Of a DNA stretch of 64,000 bases, positions 1 through 9,320 are shown piece by piece (position 1 is the first letter of the stretch; each line of letters starts with the position of its first letter). The position numbers and the translations under genes were made by a program. The notes below the pieces were generated by a model that made no database searches, had not been told where the DNA came from, and saw only the letters and a list, made by a program, of their open reading frames with translations. This DNA is from DATHZQ01 sp963823505. GTDB lineage: Bacteria > Actinomycetota > Acidimicrobiia > Spongiisociales > UBA5794. The stretch covers positions 682,001 to 746,000 of the forward strand of contig CAWGLY010000005.1 in the NCBI GenBank assembly GCA_963823505.1. Reading direction: 5' to 3'.

Positions 1-158
1 GTCCGGTCCAGCACCGCACCTGAGTCCAAGCTCTTCAGCTTCATGCGCACGAACGCCTTGCCCTTGCCCGGCTTGACGTGCTGGTATTCGACGACGGTGT
101 ACAAGCCGTCGTCGAGGTTCAGTGCCATGCCCGGCCTGACTTCGTTGGTCGAGATCAT
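1..158 (-). CDS. efp: Elongation factor P, N-terminal part (cut by window edge)
   Basis: The 52 visible residues begin MISTNEVRPGMAL and continue through a VKPGKGKAFVR stretch, the N-terminal KOW-like domain of EF-P, which helps ribosomes through polyproline stalls. The loop PGKGKA carries the lysine that is the usual site of post-translational modification in EF-P (family knowledge). The ATG overlaps the TGA of the M24 peptidase gene (ATGA), the common actinobacterial pepP-efp order. The rest of the gene lies outside the window. Confidence 0.93.
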   Translation of the reverse strand, partial: MISTNEVRPGMALNLDDGLYTVVEYQHVKPGKGKAFVRMKLKSLDSGAVLDR

Positions 159-1219
159 GTCGTCCGCATCTCCTTTCGCGAGTGGGTGAGGACCTCTCCG
201 CCTGACTCGGTGACGAGCACCATGTCCTCGATGCGTACGCCACCCCGGCCGGGCAAGTACACCCCCGGCTCGATGGTGACCACGTTGCCCGGTTCGAGGA
301 CATCCTCTGAGTTGCGCTTCACCGATGGCGCCTCGTGGATCTCCAAGCCGACCCCATGGCCCGTCGAGTGGACGAAGTACTCCTCGTAGCCGTGACTGCG
401 CAACACCGCCCTGCAGGCTTCATCGACGTCGTGGGCGCGCACACCCGCCGCCACCGCCGCGATACCGGCTTCGTTGGATTCCAGCACAGCGGCGTGAACC
501 TGTGCCATCTCCGCGTCCGCCCTGTCTCCGAGCCACACGGTGCGCGTCATGTCGGAGTGGTATCCGTCCACGACACAGCCGTAGTCCAGGAGCAACAGCC
601 CTGAACCGTCGACATCGCCTTCACCAGAGCGATGGTGGGGACGGGCCGCGTTGGCCCCCACGGCCACGATGGGTGGCCATCCTGCGGCCTCTCCGCCGGC
701 TTCCCTCATTGCTTCGATCAGCCCGAGCCCGAGCTCTCCCTCGGTGGGTGCGGACCGGACGAGGTCTTCGAGCCGGTTGAACGCGGCATCACCGGCAGCG
801 GCTGCCCTGGTGAGCGCGGCGATCTCGTCACCGTCCTTCACCTTCCGGTACTCCTCGACGACACCACGACTCGGGTGCACCTCAGCACTCAAGGCTTCGG
901 CAAGCGAGGTGGCGAACGACCATGAGACGTGATCCGCCTCCACGTCGAGAGCTGCGGCTCCACCGACCATGTCTGCCACGGTCTTGGCAACAGCGCCGCC
1001 GTGCTGGATCAGCTCGGTGGCCGGCAGGTCGGCGATCAGCTCGCCTGCGATCTCGGCATATCTCCCGTCGGTGATGAAGACGTTGTGGTCCGGTCCGGCC
1101 ACCAAGTACGCACTCGATCCGGTGAAACCGGTCAGATAGCGGATGTTGACGAGACTGGTGATGAGCAACGGGCGTTCGAGACCGTCCATCAGACGGTGGA
1201 TTCGGCTGGCGTGGTTCAC
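155..1219 (-). CDS. pepP: M24 family Xaa-Pro aminopeptidase
   Basis: A 354-residue cytosolic metallopeptidase expected to remove N-terminal residues that precede proline. An N-terminal creatinase-like domain (about 1-125) is followed by the pita-bread catalytic domain. Metal ligands are visible: two Asp in LLLDYGCVVDGYHSDMTRT, the His in STGHGVGLEIHEAPS, and two Glu in TIEPGVY and VRIEDM. The reading frame is open further upstream, but GTG at 1219 is preceded by GGAGG and gives a family-length protein beginning MNHASRIHRLMDGL. It overlaps efp by ATGA and follows aroB after 141 bases that contain a weak TACCCT -10-like box (1266-1271). Confidence 0.9.
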   Translation of the reverse strand: MNHASRIHRLMDGLERPLLITSLVNIRYLTGFTGSSAYLVAGPDHNVFITDGRYAEIAGELIADLPATELIQHGGAVAKTVADMVGGAAALDVEADHVSWSFATSLAEALSAEVHPSRGVVEEYRKVKDGDEIAALTRAAAAGDAAFNRLEDLVRSAPTEGELGLGLIEAMREAGGEAAGWPPIVAVGANAARPHHRSGEGDVDGSGLLLLDYGCVVDGYHSDMTRTVWLGDRADAEMAQVHAAVLESNEAGIAAVAAGVRAHDVDEACRAVLRSHGYEEYFVHSTGHGVGLEIHEAPSVKRNSEDVLEPGNVVTIEPGVYLPGRGGVRIEDMVLVTESGGEVLTHSRKEMRTT

Positions 1220-1360
1220 AGATCCTCCGAAGCGGTCACGGCGGCGATGCCGGGCATGTCCGGCGAGGGTAGTCGGCAGTGCAGCGTGCGCCGCCAGCCT
1301 GCTCAGCCCGAATCGGCCCCGCATGCGCTCGGTCGTCCGGGGTCGCGTGCGGCGCCAAGC

Positions 1361-2404
1361 TCAGGCGATCCCGACCGCGGCGAGGCCCTCCCTCACGTCG
1401 CGCTCGTCGACGGGGAGGACCACGGGGTCGGCGATCCCCCGCAGCAACGTCATCCGCAGCCCCGCACTGTCCCGCTTCTTGTCGAGAGCCGTGAGCCTGA
1501 GGACGTCCTCGACGGGGAGCTGCGGGGACACCACGGGGAGCCCGAGCTTGTCGAGGATCGACCGCTGCCGTTCTCCCTCGGCAAACCCCAGCTTCGTCGC
1601 GGAGATGGCCGCGGCCGCCACCATCCCGATCGACACTGCGGCGCCGTGGCTGAGACCTGCCGCCACTTCGACCGCGTGGCCGATGGTGTGCCCATAGTTG
1701 AGCCAGGCTCGCTGCCCGGTTTCCTCGAAATCCCCCGACACGACCGCGGCCTTGACGGCCAATGCCTTCGGCACGACGACGTCGACGGAGGCATCGAGTC
1801 CATGCCTCTCGTAGATCCGCACGAGCTCAGGATCGCCGATCCATCCCGCCTTCACGGCCTCGGCCGCTCCTTCGCGTCGCAGCTCGGGCGGGAGCGCCGC
1901 AAGCACTGCCGTGTCGATGAGCACCCTGCCAGGATGCCGGAACACACCGGCGAGATTCTTCCCACCGACGTTGATCCCCGTCTTGCCGCCGATCGCAGCA
2001 TCCACCGCGGCGAGCAGCGTTGTGGGGATCAGCACTACGGGAACCCCGCGCAGATAGGTCGCCGCAACAAAGCCGGCCACATCCGTCAACGCTCCGCCGC
2101 CTACGGCGACAACGAGGTCATGGCGGGTGAACTCGAGGTCGTTCAGCCACAGGTACGCCGCCTCGACCACGCTGAGACGTTTTGCGTCCTCCCGATCGGG
2201 CAGGATCTCGAGCCCGGCTCCGAGGCGCTTGGCGATGCCGGCAGCCAGCTCTGCTGAGCCCGGCTGCGCAAAGACGGCCGCCCTGGGCGACCCAGGTAGG
2301 TGTCCCGTCACCAGCTCGGCGAGGTCGCGCCGTTCGAGCAGGTTCCGCTCGACGAGGATCGTCGACGCCACGGCGCCGTCTTGGGTGATCAGGATCTCCG
2401 CCAT
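1361..2404 (-). CDS. aroB: 3-dehydroquinate synthase
   Basis: A 347-residue enzyme for the second shikimate step: DAHP to 3-dehydroquinate, using NAD and a divalent metal. The nucleotide-binding stretch VAVGGGALTDVAGF, the PTTLLAAVDAAIGGKTGIN segment and the metal-site NYGHTIGHAVE are all present. The start MAEILITQDG at 2404 is chosen because GAGG lies just before the ATG, inside the end of aroC, which stops 4 bases upstream; the longer open frame would run deep into aroC. No shikimate kinase gene (aroK) lies beside it, although aroK is its usual actinobacterial neighbour. Confidence 0.95.
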   Translation of the reverse strand: MAEILITQDGAVASTILVERNLLERRDLAELVTGHLPGSPRAAVFAQPGSAELAAGIAKRLGAGLEILPDREDAKRLSVVEAAYLWLNDLEFTRHDLVVAVGGGALTDVAGFVAATYLRGVPVVLIPTTLLAAVDAAIGGKTGINVGGKNLAGVFRHPGRVLIDTAVLAALPPELRREGAAEAVKAGWIGDPELVRIYERHGLDASVDVVVPKALAVKAAVVSGDFEETGQRAWLNYGHTIGHAVEVAAGLSHGAAVSIGMVAAAAISATKLGFAEGERQRSILDKLGLPVVSPQLPVEDVLRLTALDKKRDSAGLRMTLLRGIADPVVLPVDERDVREGLAAVGIA

Positions 2405-2408
2405 GTCC

Positions 2409-3560
2409 TCAGAACCCCGCAAGACGCTGCCGGTACGCGTCCACAGCACCCGCGAAGTCGCCGAGCGTGTCGCCACCGAACTTCCGTTGCATCTCCTGCG
2501 CGACCACGACCGCCACCATCTCTTCAGCTACGACCCCCGCTGCGGGTACCGCACACACGTCACTGCGTTCCCTGAAGGCCTTTTCGGCCTGCTTGCTCTC
2601 GACATCGACGGTGTCGAGCGGCCGCATCACCGTGGAGATGGGCTTCATTGCCGCCCGGACCCGCACGGGCCCGCCAATGGTCATGCCGCCTTCGATCCCC
2701 CCCGCACGGGTGGTCGTGCGATAGAAGTCGTCGCCGTCGTGGTAGATCTCGTCGTGTGCCTCCGACCCTCGCCGCCCCGCAGATCTCACGCCATCGCCCA
2801 CCTCAACGCCTTTGATGGCCTGGATGGACATCAGAGCGTACGCAAGCCTTGCGTCGAGGCGCCTGTCCCAATGGACATGGCTGCCGACTCCTGCCGGCAG
2901 GCCGTAGACCAATACCTCGACGATCCCACCGAGCGTGTCTCGATCGGCCTTGGCCGCCTCGATCTCGGCAACCATGGCCGCTTCAGCGGCAGGATCGAAC
3001 ACGCGGACCGGCGAGTTGTCGATACGGTCCAGGTCGCCTGGAGCCGGCAGCGGCTCTGCGGGAGCGGTGGCGCCACCAATGGCAACAACGTGGCTGAGCA
3101 CTTCGACGTCGACGTGCCTGAGCAGCGTCTTGGCGAGATAGCCGGCAACGGTTCTGGCGGCGGTCTCCCTGGCGCTGGCTCGCTCGAGGATGTCCCGGGC
3201 ATCGTGCGTGTCGTACTTTTGCATTCCCGCCAGATCAGCATGTCCGGGACGCGGCGCGGTGAGCGTCCTGCGCGCCTCCCCAGGCTCGGGCGACATCTCC
3301 TGCTGCCACTTGGGCCACTCGGTGTTGCGGATGATGACCGCAACCGGACTGCCGAGAGTCAGACCGAACCGCACGCCTCCCATCACTTCGAGTTCGTCGC
3401 GCTCCAGCTTCATCCGCCTGCCACGGCCGTAGCCGAGCCGGCGCCGCGCCAGCTCTTCGCTCAGGTCGGCCGTGGAGAATGGAATTCCTGCCGGGAGGCC
3501 CTCGACGATGGTGACGAGACCGGGCCCGTGCGACTCACCTGCGGTCAGAAAGCGAAGCAT
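2409..3560 (-). CDS. aroC: Chorismate synthase
   Basis: A 383-residue FMN-dependent enzyme that makes chorismate from EPSP, the last shikimate step. Signatures include the N-terminal TAGESHGPGL, the RRLGYGRGRRMKLERD region, RPGHADLAGMQKY and the SARETAARTVAG helix. The ATG at 3560 is preferred over the GTG three bases earlier because a TACGCT box (3567-3572) lies exactly six bases upstream, which suits a leaderless transcript. aroB follows 4 bases after its stop. Confidence 0.95.
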   Translation of the reverse strand: MLRFLTAGESHGPGLVTIVEGLPAGIPFSTADLSEELARRRLGYGRGRRMKLERDELEVMGGVRFGLTLGSPVAVIIRNTEWPKWQQEMSPEPGEARRTLTAPRPGHADLAGMQKYDTHDARDILERASARETAARTVAGYLAKTLLRHVDVEVLSHVVAIGGATAPAEPLPAPGDLDRIDNSPVRVFDPAAEAAMVAEIEAAKADRDTLGGIVEVLVYGLPAGVGSHVHWDRRLDARLAYALMSIQAIKGVEVGDGVRSAGRRGSEAHDEIYHDGDDFYRTTTRAGGIEGGMTIGGPVRVRAAMKPISTVMRPLDTVDVESKQAEKAFRERSDVCAVPAAGVVAEEMVAVVVAQEMQRKFGGDTLGDFAGAVDAYRQRLAGF

Positions 3561-3648
3561 CACGGGAGCGTAGTGCCGGCCGGGATGCGCCTACGACCCG
3601 CACGCACCGCCCCAAGGCTCCCCGAAGCCTTCCTCCGCATCAGCACGC

Positions 3649-4326
3649 TCAGCCGGCGTACCAATCGAGCAGTTCAGCCCCCCGGATGATGGCGATGTAC
3701 GCACCGAGAGTGAGCGGGGGCCCAAAAGCAAAGTGATCGCGCAAGCCTTTGGCCCGAGTGATCACCAGCACGAGACCGGCGAGGCCACCCGCCACAAACC
3801 CGAGGAAGACGGCCACGATGAACACGTCCCAACCGATGAAGGCGGTGAACAGCCCGAGAATCGGACTGAGCTTCACGTCGCCACCGCCGAAGTTGCGCCC
3901 GCCGCCCGGAAGCCACAGCAGCAGCGCCAAGCCCAGGTAGATCGCAGCCCCAATCGCCGCACGTGTCAAGTTGGCGGTGCTGCCGTCCAGCACGGCCCCC
4001 ACTGCAAGCAGACCCGCAGCAATCCCGGTTCCCCGGTAGCTGATGCGATCCGGAATCAGGCGGGAGTGGACGTCCGTGACCACCAGGGCCATCGTCACGA
4101 AGATGAACCAGAGGTACGCCGGAAGGAGCCAGCTCTCCTCGAACACCGCGGTCACGAGCCCGAACATGAGGCCTGTCGTGACGCTCGTCACGATCCACGC
4201 CCACTTCGGCATCGGGGCATGCTCCTCTTCTCGCTCGGCGAGCACCCGCGCCGCAACCGACGTGGCCACCCAACCCGCGGCGACGCCGGCGAGAGTCGCC
4301 AGCGCGGCGAACAGGGCAATGCTCAC
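3649..4326 (-). CDS. Prepilin peptidase, A24 family
   Basis: A 225-residue polytopic membrane aspartic protease that should cleave type IV prepilin leaders at the inner face of the membrane. The two catalytic Asp sites are visible: VVTDVHSRLIPDRIS and the GxGD-type FGGGDVKLSPILG. At least six hydrophobic segments can be counted. The start is GTG at 4326, sharing GTGA with the aroE stop; an upstream open extension is Arg-rich and looks artefactual. It lacks the N-terminal zinc-binding methyltransferase domain of longer PilD proteins. An obvious substrate in this window is the Flp-type pilin at 43467. It sits between shikimate genes, which is probably a matter of co-transcription only. Confidence 0.85.
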   Translation of the reverse strand: MSIALFAALATLAGVAAGWVATSVAARVLAEREEEHAPMPKWAWIVTSVTTGLMFGLVTAVFEESWLLPAYLWFIFVTMALVVTDVHSRLIPDRISYRGTGIAAGLLAVGAVLDGSTANLTRAAIGAAIYLGLALLLWLPGGGRNFGGGDVKLSPILGLFTAFIGWDVFIVAVFLGFVAGGLAGLVLVITRAKGLRDHFAFGPPLTLGAYIAIIRGAELLDWYAG

Positions 4327-5123
4327 AGCGATGCCGCGACACGTTGGGCCAGGGCGGCGTCGAGTGCGGCGCGCATGGCGTCGAGGGGAGCGGTGCGGCC
4401 GGTCCACAAGCGGAACGACTCGATCGCTTGCCCGAGCAGCATGGTGGGGCCGTCGGCAGCGGGGAGGCCCAGCTCCATGGCCCGAGCCGCAGCGGGCGTC
4501 GGCCGGTGTGCGTACGCCATGTCGAAGATTCCCGCAGCGGCGTCAACCATGCCTTCGGGTAGCTCCTCGCCGTTCATCCCCAGCGGCGTGGCGTTCACGA
4601 GGACGGCACCCGGCACCATCTGTCCCCAAGACAGCGGCTCAGCTCCCACACCGGTGACATCGATCAGCCGGGAAATCGAAGCGGCATGACGGGCAGAGAC
4701 GAAGAGGTGGCGACCTTCGAGGGCGACGAGAGCCGCAGCCGCGGCGCCACCAGCTCCCAGCACGAGGACAGGCGCATCGACCGGCAAGCCAGCCCACCTC
4801 CACGCATGTCCAACTCCGGCCACGTCGGTGTTGTGGCCGACGATGTCGCCCCCGACTCGCACCCACGTGTTGGCGGCCCCGGTGCGCCGCGCCGGACCGG
4901 CGACCCGGTCGGACAGAGCGGCCGCCCTCGCCTTGTGCGGCATCGTGATGTTGGCGCCGTCGAGTTCGCCTGCGCGCAGGCGCACGGCGTGTTGTGCCAC
5001 TCCGCGCTCATCTGCACGGATTGCGACGTAGCCGCCGGGGAGCCCGCTCGCTCTCAGCGCCGCGGTGTGCAGGATCGGCGACAACGAATGAGCGACCGGA
5101 TCTCCGAGCACGGCAAGCCTCAC
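4323..5123 (-). CDS. aroE: Shikimate dehydrogenase
   Basis: A 266-residue NADP-dependent reductase converting 3-dehydroshikimate to shikimate. Substrate-binding signatures are LAVLGDPVAHSLSPILH at the N-terminus and NITMPHKARAAA, with the catalytic Lys in PHK; the Rossmann loop is VLVLGAGGAAAAA, and NATPLGM follows. GTG at 5123 overlaps the mltG stop (GTGA) and places the protein start exactly at the family N-terminus. The longer open frame upstream runs antisense-like through mltG and is rejected. Confidence 0.92.
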   Translation of the reverse strand: MRLAVLGDPVAHSLSPILHTAALRASGLPGGYVAIRADERGVAQHAVRLRAGELDGANITMPHKARAAALSDRVAGPARRTGAANTWVRVGGDIVGHNTDVAGVGHAWRWAGLPVDAPVLVLGAGGAAAAALVALEGRHLFVSARHAASISRLIDVTGVGAEPLSWGQMVPGAVLVNATPLGMNGEELPEGMVDAAAGIFDMAYAHRPTPAAARAMELGLPAADGPTMLLGQAIESFRLWTGRTAPLDAMRAALDAALAQRVAASL

Positions 5124-6250
5124 GGCAGAATGCCGTCCGCGCGCGCCTGCTCGACTTTGGCTTCGTGCTCCTCCAACGTCTCCGAGAACCCGTGCCTGCC
5201 GTCGGTGTCGATCAGCACGTAGTAGAGATACTCGGTATCTGCGGGCACGGCCGCCGCCTCCAGCGATGCGCTCCGTACCCCTCCGATCGGAGTTGGGGGG
5301 AGTCCGTTGATGATGTACGTGTTCCACGGCGAGTCGACTTCGAGATCCCTGAACAGCACGCGACCCGGGTTCTCGCCCAATGCGTAGATCACCGTTGCAT
5401 CGATCTGGAGTGGGATCCTCTGATCAAGGCGGTTGTGGATGACGCTGGAGATCAACGGGCGATCTTCGTCGAGCTTCGCCTCCTTCTCGATCAACGATGC
5501 GATGATGAGCCCGTCGTACGGGGTGAGGCCGATATCTTCGAGGGCAGACCAGTCGACGGCCGCCATCCGGCTGTTCATCTCGCGCACGAGTCGCCCGACG
5601 ATCACATCCGGCGCCGCATCCACCACGAAGTCATACGTCGCAGGGAACAGCAGGCCCTCCCAAGCGGTCAGCTCGGGAACGTCATCTGGGATCTCCTCAG
5701 GAAGGAATGGCGAGGTAATGGTGCCGTCGAGCAGCGGGGCGGCGAGCTCGTCGACCGTGTAGCCGGTCTGCTCGGCAAGTGACTGCAGCATCTCTTCGAT
5801 GCGAAGACCCTCGATGACCGTCAACCGGAAGGTGTCCGGTGCGGGCGGTCCTGCGATGAGCTGCGAGATGATCTCGTTCGTCGACACGCCCCCTGTCATG
5901 GTGTACGCCCCGGCTTTCAAGAGCTCGGCGACACCTTGGATGCGGACGGAACGCTCGAACGTAGATCCGTCGGTGATGAGACCTGCCGACTCGAGCACCG
6001 TGCCGACATCCGAGGCGGTGGATCCCAGCGGAACGGTGAAGGCAACCTCCTGGCCGGCTGGAATCGTGCTGACGGTCGGCCCGGCGGCGATGGTGCCGGC
6101 AAGACGCTCCGCGACGGCTGCGCCGGTGAAGCCCACCAGGGCGATCACGACCACGATGCCGGCAAACTTTGCGATCCTGATTCCCCACGGCGCGGGCGGG
6201 CGATCTCCCTCGATGAAGTAGTGATCGTCCTGGGTTGGAGGGCCGCTCAC
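5120..6250 (-). CDS. mltG: Endolytic murein transglycosylase MltG/YceG
   Basis: A 376-residue, single-pass membrane enzyme thought to cut nascent glycan strands and end their polymerisation. A cytoplasmic head (1-25) precedes one membrane segment (about 28-50), then a LysM-like region and the YceG catalytic domain. The catalytic Glu is in IIASLIEKEAKLDEDRP, and the domain ends with the typical DSPWNTYIINGLPPTPI. GTG start shares GTGA with the ruvX stop. The alaS-ruvX-mltG-aroE order is typical of actinobacteria. Confidence 0.92.
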   Translation of the reverse strand: MSGPPTQDDHYFIEGDRPPAPWGIRIAKFAGIVVVIALVGFTGAAVAERLAGTIAAGPTVSTIPAGQEVAFTVPLGSTASDVGTVLESAGLITDGSTFERSVRIQGVAELLKAGAYTMTGGVSTNEIISQLIAGPPAPDTFRLTVIEGLRIEEMLQSLAEQTGYTVDELAAPLLDGTITSPFLPEEIPDDVPELTAWEGLLFPATYDFVVDAAPDVIVGRLVREMNSRMAAVDWSALEDIGLTPYDGLIIASLIEKEAKLDEDRPLISSVIHNRLDQRIPLQIDATVIYALGENPGRVLFRDLEVDSPWNTYIINGLPPTPIGGVRSASLEAAAVPADTEYLYYVLIDTDGRHGFSETLEEHEAKVEQARADGILP

Positions 6251-6675
6251 GGCTCTTCCCTTCTGTTCCGGTCCAGGAAACCCTGGAGCATGATGGCCGC
6301 AGCCACCTTGTCGCGGACGTCTCTCCGCTCGGCCCTTCGCACATTCGCCTCGATCAGCGCCGCTTCGGCCTGCACGCTGGTGAATCGCTCATCGAAGTAG
6401 GCGACTTCAATACCGATTTCCTCCTCGATTGTCGCTCCCAATGCCCTCGCCATCTCTGCGGAGACGCCTTCGTCTCCGCTCAGCGAGACGGGCAATCCCA
6501 CCACGATGTGGTGCACGTCGTGCTCATCGACGATACGACGCAATTGGCGGATCACGTCACCGGCCCGCCGATCGAGCACGGCATGCGGCTGAGCGATGAT
6601 ACCGAGGGTGTCGGACAAAGCGACGCCGATGCGACGCTCCCCCGGATCGAGCCCGAGGATCCTGCCGGCGCTCAT
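6247..6675 (-). CDS. ruvX: Pre-16S rRNA nuclease / Holliday junction resolvase-like RuvX (YqgF)
   Basis: A 142-residue RNase H-fold protein, implicated in processing the 5' end of 16S rRNA. Acidic active-site positions are GLDPGERRIGVALSD near the N-terminus, the VVGLPVSLSG strand, YFDERFTSVQAE and DKVAAAIMLQGFLD near the C-terminus. The ATG overlaps the alaS TGA (ATGA), and its own stop overlaps mltG (GTGA), so translation is probably coupled. Confidence 0.92.
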   Translation of the reverse strand: MSAGRILGLDPGERRIGVALSDTLGIIAQPHAVLDRRAGDVIRQLRRIVDEHDVHHIVVGLPVSLSGDEGVSAEMARALGATIEEEIGIEVAYFDERFTSVQAEAALIEANVRRAERRDVRDKVAAAIMLQGFLDRNRREEP

Positions 6676-9293
6676 CGGCCCAGCAGCGCGGCCCTTCCGG
6701 CTTCCCGGATGGCCTCCAGGGCATCGTCGAGCCTGTCGCCGTTCGGGCCGCCCGCCTGGGCCAGCTCCGGGTCGCGGCTGCCCCCGCCCCCCAACACCTG
6801 GGCGCCGGGACGCAGGACGTCTGCAGCAGATATGCCGTCGGCCACGAGATCCTTGGAGACAAAACCGATGAGAGCCCCCTTGCCGTCCCTGGTCGAACCG
6901 ATCACGCCGATGCCGGAGCCCAGGCGGTCCCGTAGCTGAAAGGCGAGGGCGCGCAGTTCGTCGGCTGCCAAACCGTCGCGGGCCGTCACCAACAACTTGG
7001 AACCCTTGTGCTCCTCGACGCCGTCGAGCATGGTGCCGACCGCCGCCGAGCGGGACTGCTGTTCGAATGCCTCGAGCCGGGCCTCCTGATCCTTCACGCG
7101 GGCCGTCAGGCTCGATGCGGCTTCGACGATGGAGCCCGGTTGCGTCCGCAACACGTCGGCTGCCTGCGTCAGGTTGGCGCGCAACTCGGAGAGATAGCCG
7201 TAGGCGGCGGTTCCCGTGAGCGCCTCGAGCCGCCGGGTATTGGCGGCCACGGAGCCCTCTCCGACGATGATGAGCGGCCCGATCTGACCCGTGGACGGTA
7301 CATGGGTGCCGCCGCAGAACTCGGTGGAGTAGTCACCCGCCTTGACGACTCGTACCCGATCGCCGTATTTGTCGCCAAAGAACGCCAGCGCACCCATGGC
7401 CTCGGCCTCCTGCTTGGTGGTCTCGAGGGTCGTGACCCTGGCGTTTTCGATGACCCGAGCGTTCACCGCAGATTCCACCTCTTGCAACTCTTCGGTGGAC
7501 AGTGCGGCGTAGTGGGAGAAGTCGAAACGGAGCCGGTCGGGGGCCACGAGCGACCCGGCCTGATGGGCGTGCTCCCCGACGATCTCGCGGAGCGCCCAAT
7601 GCAGGATATGGGTGCCGGAGTGGTTCTTCCTGATCCGTTCGCGACGGTCCCCGTCGATCTCCATCGTCGCTTCCTGGCCGGTCTGGACATATCCCGATGC
7701 GACTTTGCCGCGGTGACCGTGCATGCCCGGCATGGCATAGTGCGTGTCGAAGATCCGCACCTCGCCCGTCGGCGTCGACACGGTGCCGCTGTCACCCACC
7801 TGCCCACCGGATTCGGCGTAGAACGGTGTCCGGTCGAGGAACACCTCGATCTCCTGCCCGGCGTCCGCCCGGTCGACGGTGTCGCCCTCGCGGAGGATGG
7901 AGAGGATCTGACCGTTGCCTCCGTCGAAGTCGTAGCCGAGGAACTCGGTGTTCTCCACTCCGTCGAGCAAGGCCCGGTAGGCGTCCGCCTGGGCGGCGGC
8001 GTCGCCGCCCTTGTAGTGACGCCGCGCTCGTTGCTTCTGCTCGTCCATCATCAGGTGGAATTCTTCGAGATCGAGCTCAATGCCGCGTTCGGAGAGGATC
8101 TCCTCCGTCAGCTCGCGGGGAAAGCCGAAGGTGTCGTGCAGCTTGAACGCCGCCGCGCCGGGAAAAACCGCTCCGGGGGTCAGCTCGGCGAGTTCCTGAT
8201 CGAGCAGCTGGTGGCCCGAAACCAGGGTGCGGCGGAACCGCTCTTCTTCACGAACGGCCATGTCGGTGATCGCACCCTGCCGCTCGTCGAGCTCCGGGTA
8301 GGCAGTCGCCATGACGTCCACGGTGGCTGCGATGAGCGATGGCATGATCAGCTCGTCGACACCAAGAAGTGATGCGTGACGCACGGCCCGCCTGAGCAGG
8401 CGGCGCAGCACGTAACCGCGCCCTTCGTTGGAGGGCACCACCTTGTCGGACACGAGGAACGTGACCGCCTTGGCATGATCGGCGAGGATACGGAGGCTGA
8501 CGTCGGTGCGTTCTCGCTCGCCGTAGCCAACGCCGGCGGCCTCTTCGGCGGCGGCAAGGACCGGGCGGATGAGGTCGGTCTCGAACACCGACTCGACGCC
8601 CTGCAGCACGACCGCCACCCGTTCGAGACCGGCCCCCGTGTCGATGTTCTTCGCCGGGAGGTCCCCGACCACGTGATAGGGCTCGTCCTGGATGTTCTGC
8701 ATGAACACGAGGTTCCACAGCTCCATGAAGCGCTCGTCGTCCACAGCCGGACCACCGTCTGCGCCAAACTCGGCGCCCTTGTCGAAGAAGATCTCGGACG
8801 AGGGACCGCACGGGCCGGGCACACCCATCTGCCAGAAGTTGTCCCTGTCCATGCGTTGGACGCGATCAGCCGGGACGCCGACGCCATCGATCCAGATCTC
8901 GGCGGCCTCGTTATCCGTCGTATGGACCGTGTACCAGAGGCGCCCAGGGTCGAGACCAAAGCCTTCGGTCACCAGCTCGTACGCCCAAGGAATCGCCTTC
9001 TCCTTGAAATACTCGCCGAAACTGAAGTTCCCCAACATCTCGAAGAAGGTCAAATGCCGCGCCGTGGTGCCGATGATGTCGATGTCGACCGTCCGCGCCA
9101 CCCGCTGCACGGTGACAGCCCGTTCGTACGGCGGGGCTTCTTCGCCGAGCATGTACGGCTTGAAGGGCACCATGCCTGCGTTGGTGAGCAGCAGCGTGGG
9201 ATCGACCGGGATCAACGACGCACCCGGCACAACGGTGTGCCCACGCTCGGCAAAGAAGTCGAGGAAGACCTGACGGATGTGGTTGCTGTTCAT
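6672..9293 (-). CDS. alaS: Alanine--tRNA ligase
   Basis: An 873-residue class II synthetase of usual length. Order: catalytic domain (motif around RHLTFFEMLGNFSFGEYFK), tRNA-recognition region, editing domain with the zinc-type HSGTHILHWAL and CGGTHVPSTGQIG motifs, and a C-terminal DHHA1/C-Ala domain rich in Gly (LGGGGSRDPELAQAGG). The start MNSNHIRQVFLDFF matches the family N-terminus. There is no clear Shine-Dalgarno; TAACCT nine bases upstream could give a near-leaderless message 28 bases after hisS. Confidence 0.97.
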   Translation of the reverse strand: MNSNHIRQVFLDFFAERGHTVVPGASLIPVDPTLLLTNAGMVPFKPYMLGEEAPPYERAVTVQRVARTVDIDIIGTTARHLTFFEMLGNFSFGEYFKEKAIPWAYELVTEGFGLDPGRLWYTVHTTDNEAAEIWIDGVGVPADRVQRMDRDNFWQMGVPGPCGPSSEIFFDKGAEFGADGGPAVDDERFMELWNLVFMQNIQDEPYHVVGDLPAKNIDTGAGLERVAVVLQGVESVFETDLIRPVLAAAEEAAGVGYGERERTDVSLRILADHAKAVTFLVSDKVVPSNEGRGYVLRRLLRRAVRHASLLGVDELIMPSLIAATVDVMATAYPELDERQGAITDMAVREEERFRRTLVSGHQLLDQELAELTPGAVFPGAAAFKLHDTFGFPRELTEEILSERGIELDLEEFHLMMDEQKQRARRHYKGGDAAAQADAYRALLDGVENTEFLGYDFDGGNGQILSILREGDTVDRADAGQEIEVFLDRTPFYAESGGQVGDSGTVSTPTGEVRIFDTHYAMPGMHGHRGKVASGYVQTGQEATMEIDGDRRERIRKNHSGTHILHWALREIVGEHAHQAGSLVAPDRLRFDFSHYAALSTEELQEVESAVNARVIENARVTTLETTKQEAEAMGALAFFGDKYGDRVRVVKAGDYSTEFCGGTHVPSTGQIGPLIIVGEGSVAANTRRLEALTGTAAYGYLSELRANLTQAADVLRTQPGSIVEAASSLTARVKDQEARLEAFEQQSRSAAVGTMLDGVEEHKGSKLLVTARDGLAADELRALAFQLRDRLGSGIGVIGSTRDGKGALIGFVSKDLVADGISAADVLRPGAQVLGGGGSRDPELAQAGGPNGDRLDDALEAIREAGRAALLGR

Positions 9294-9320
9294 GAATGCG
9301 GCAGGTTAGTGCCGGCCCCC

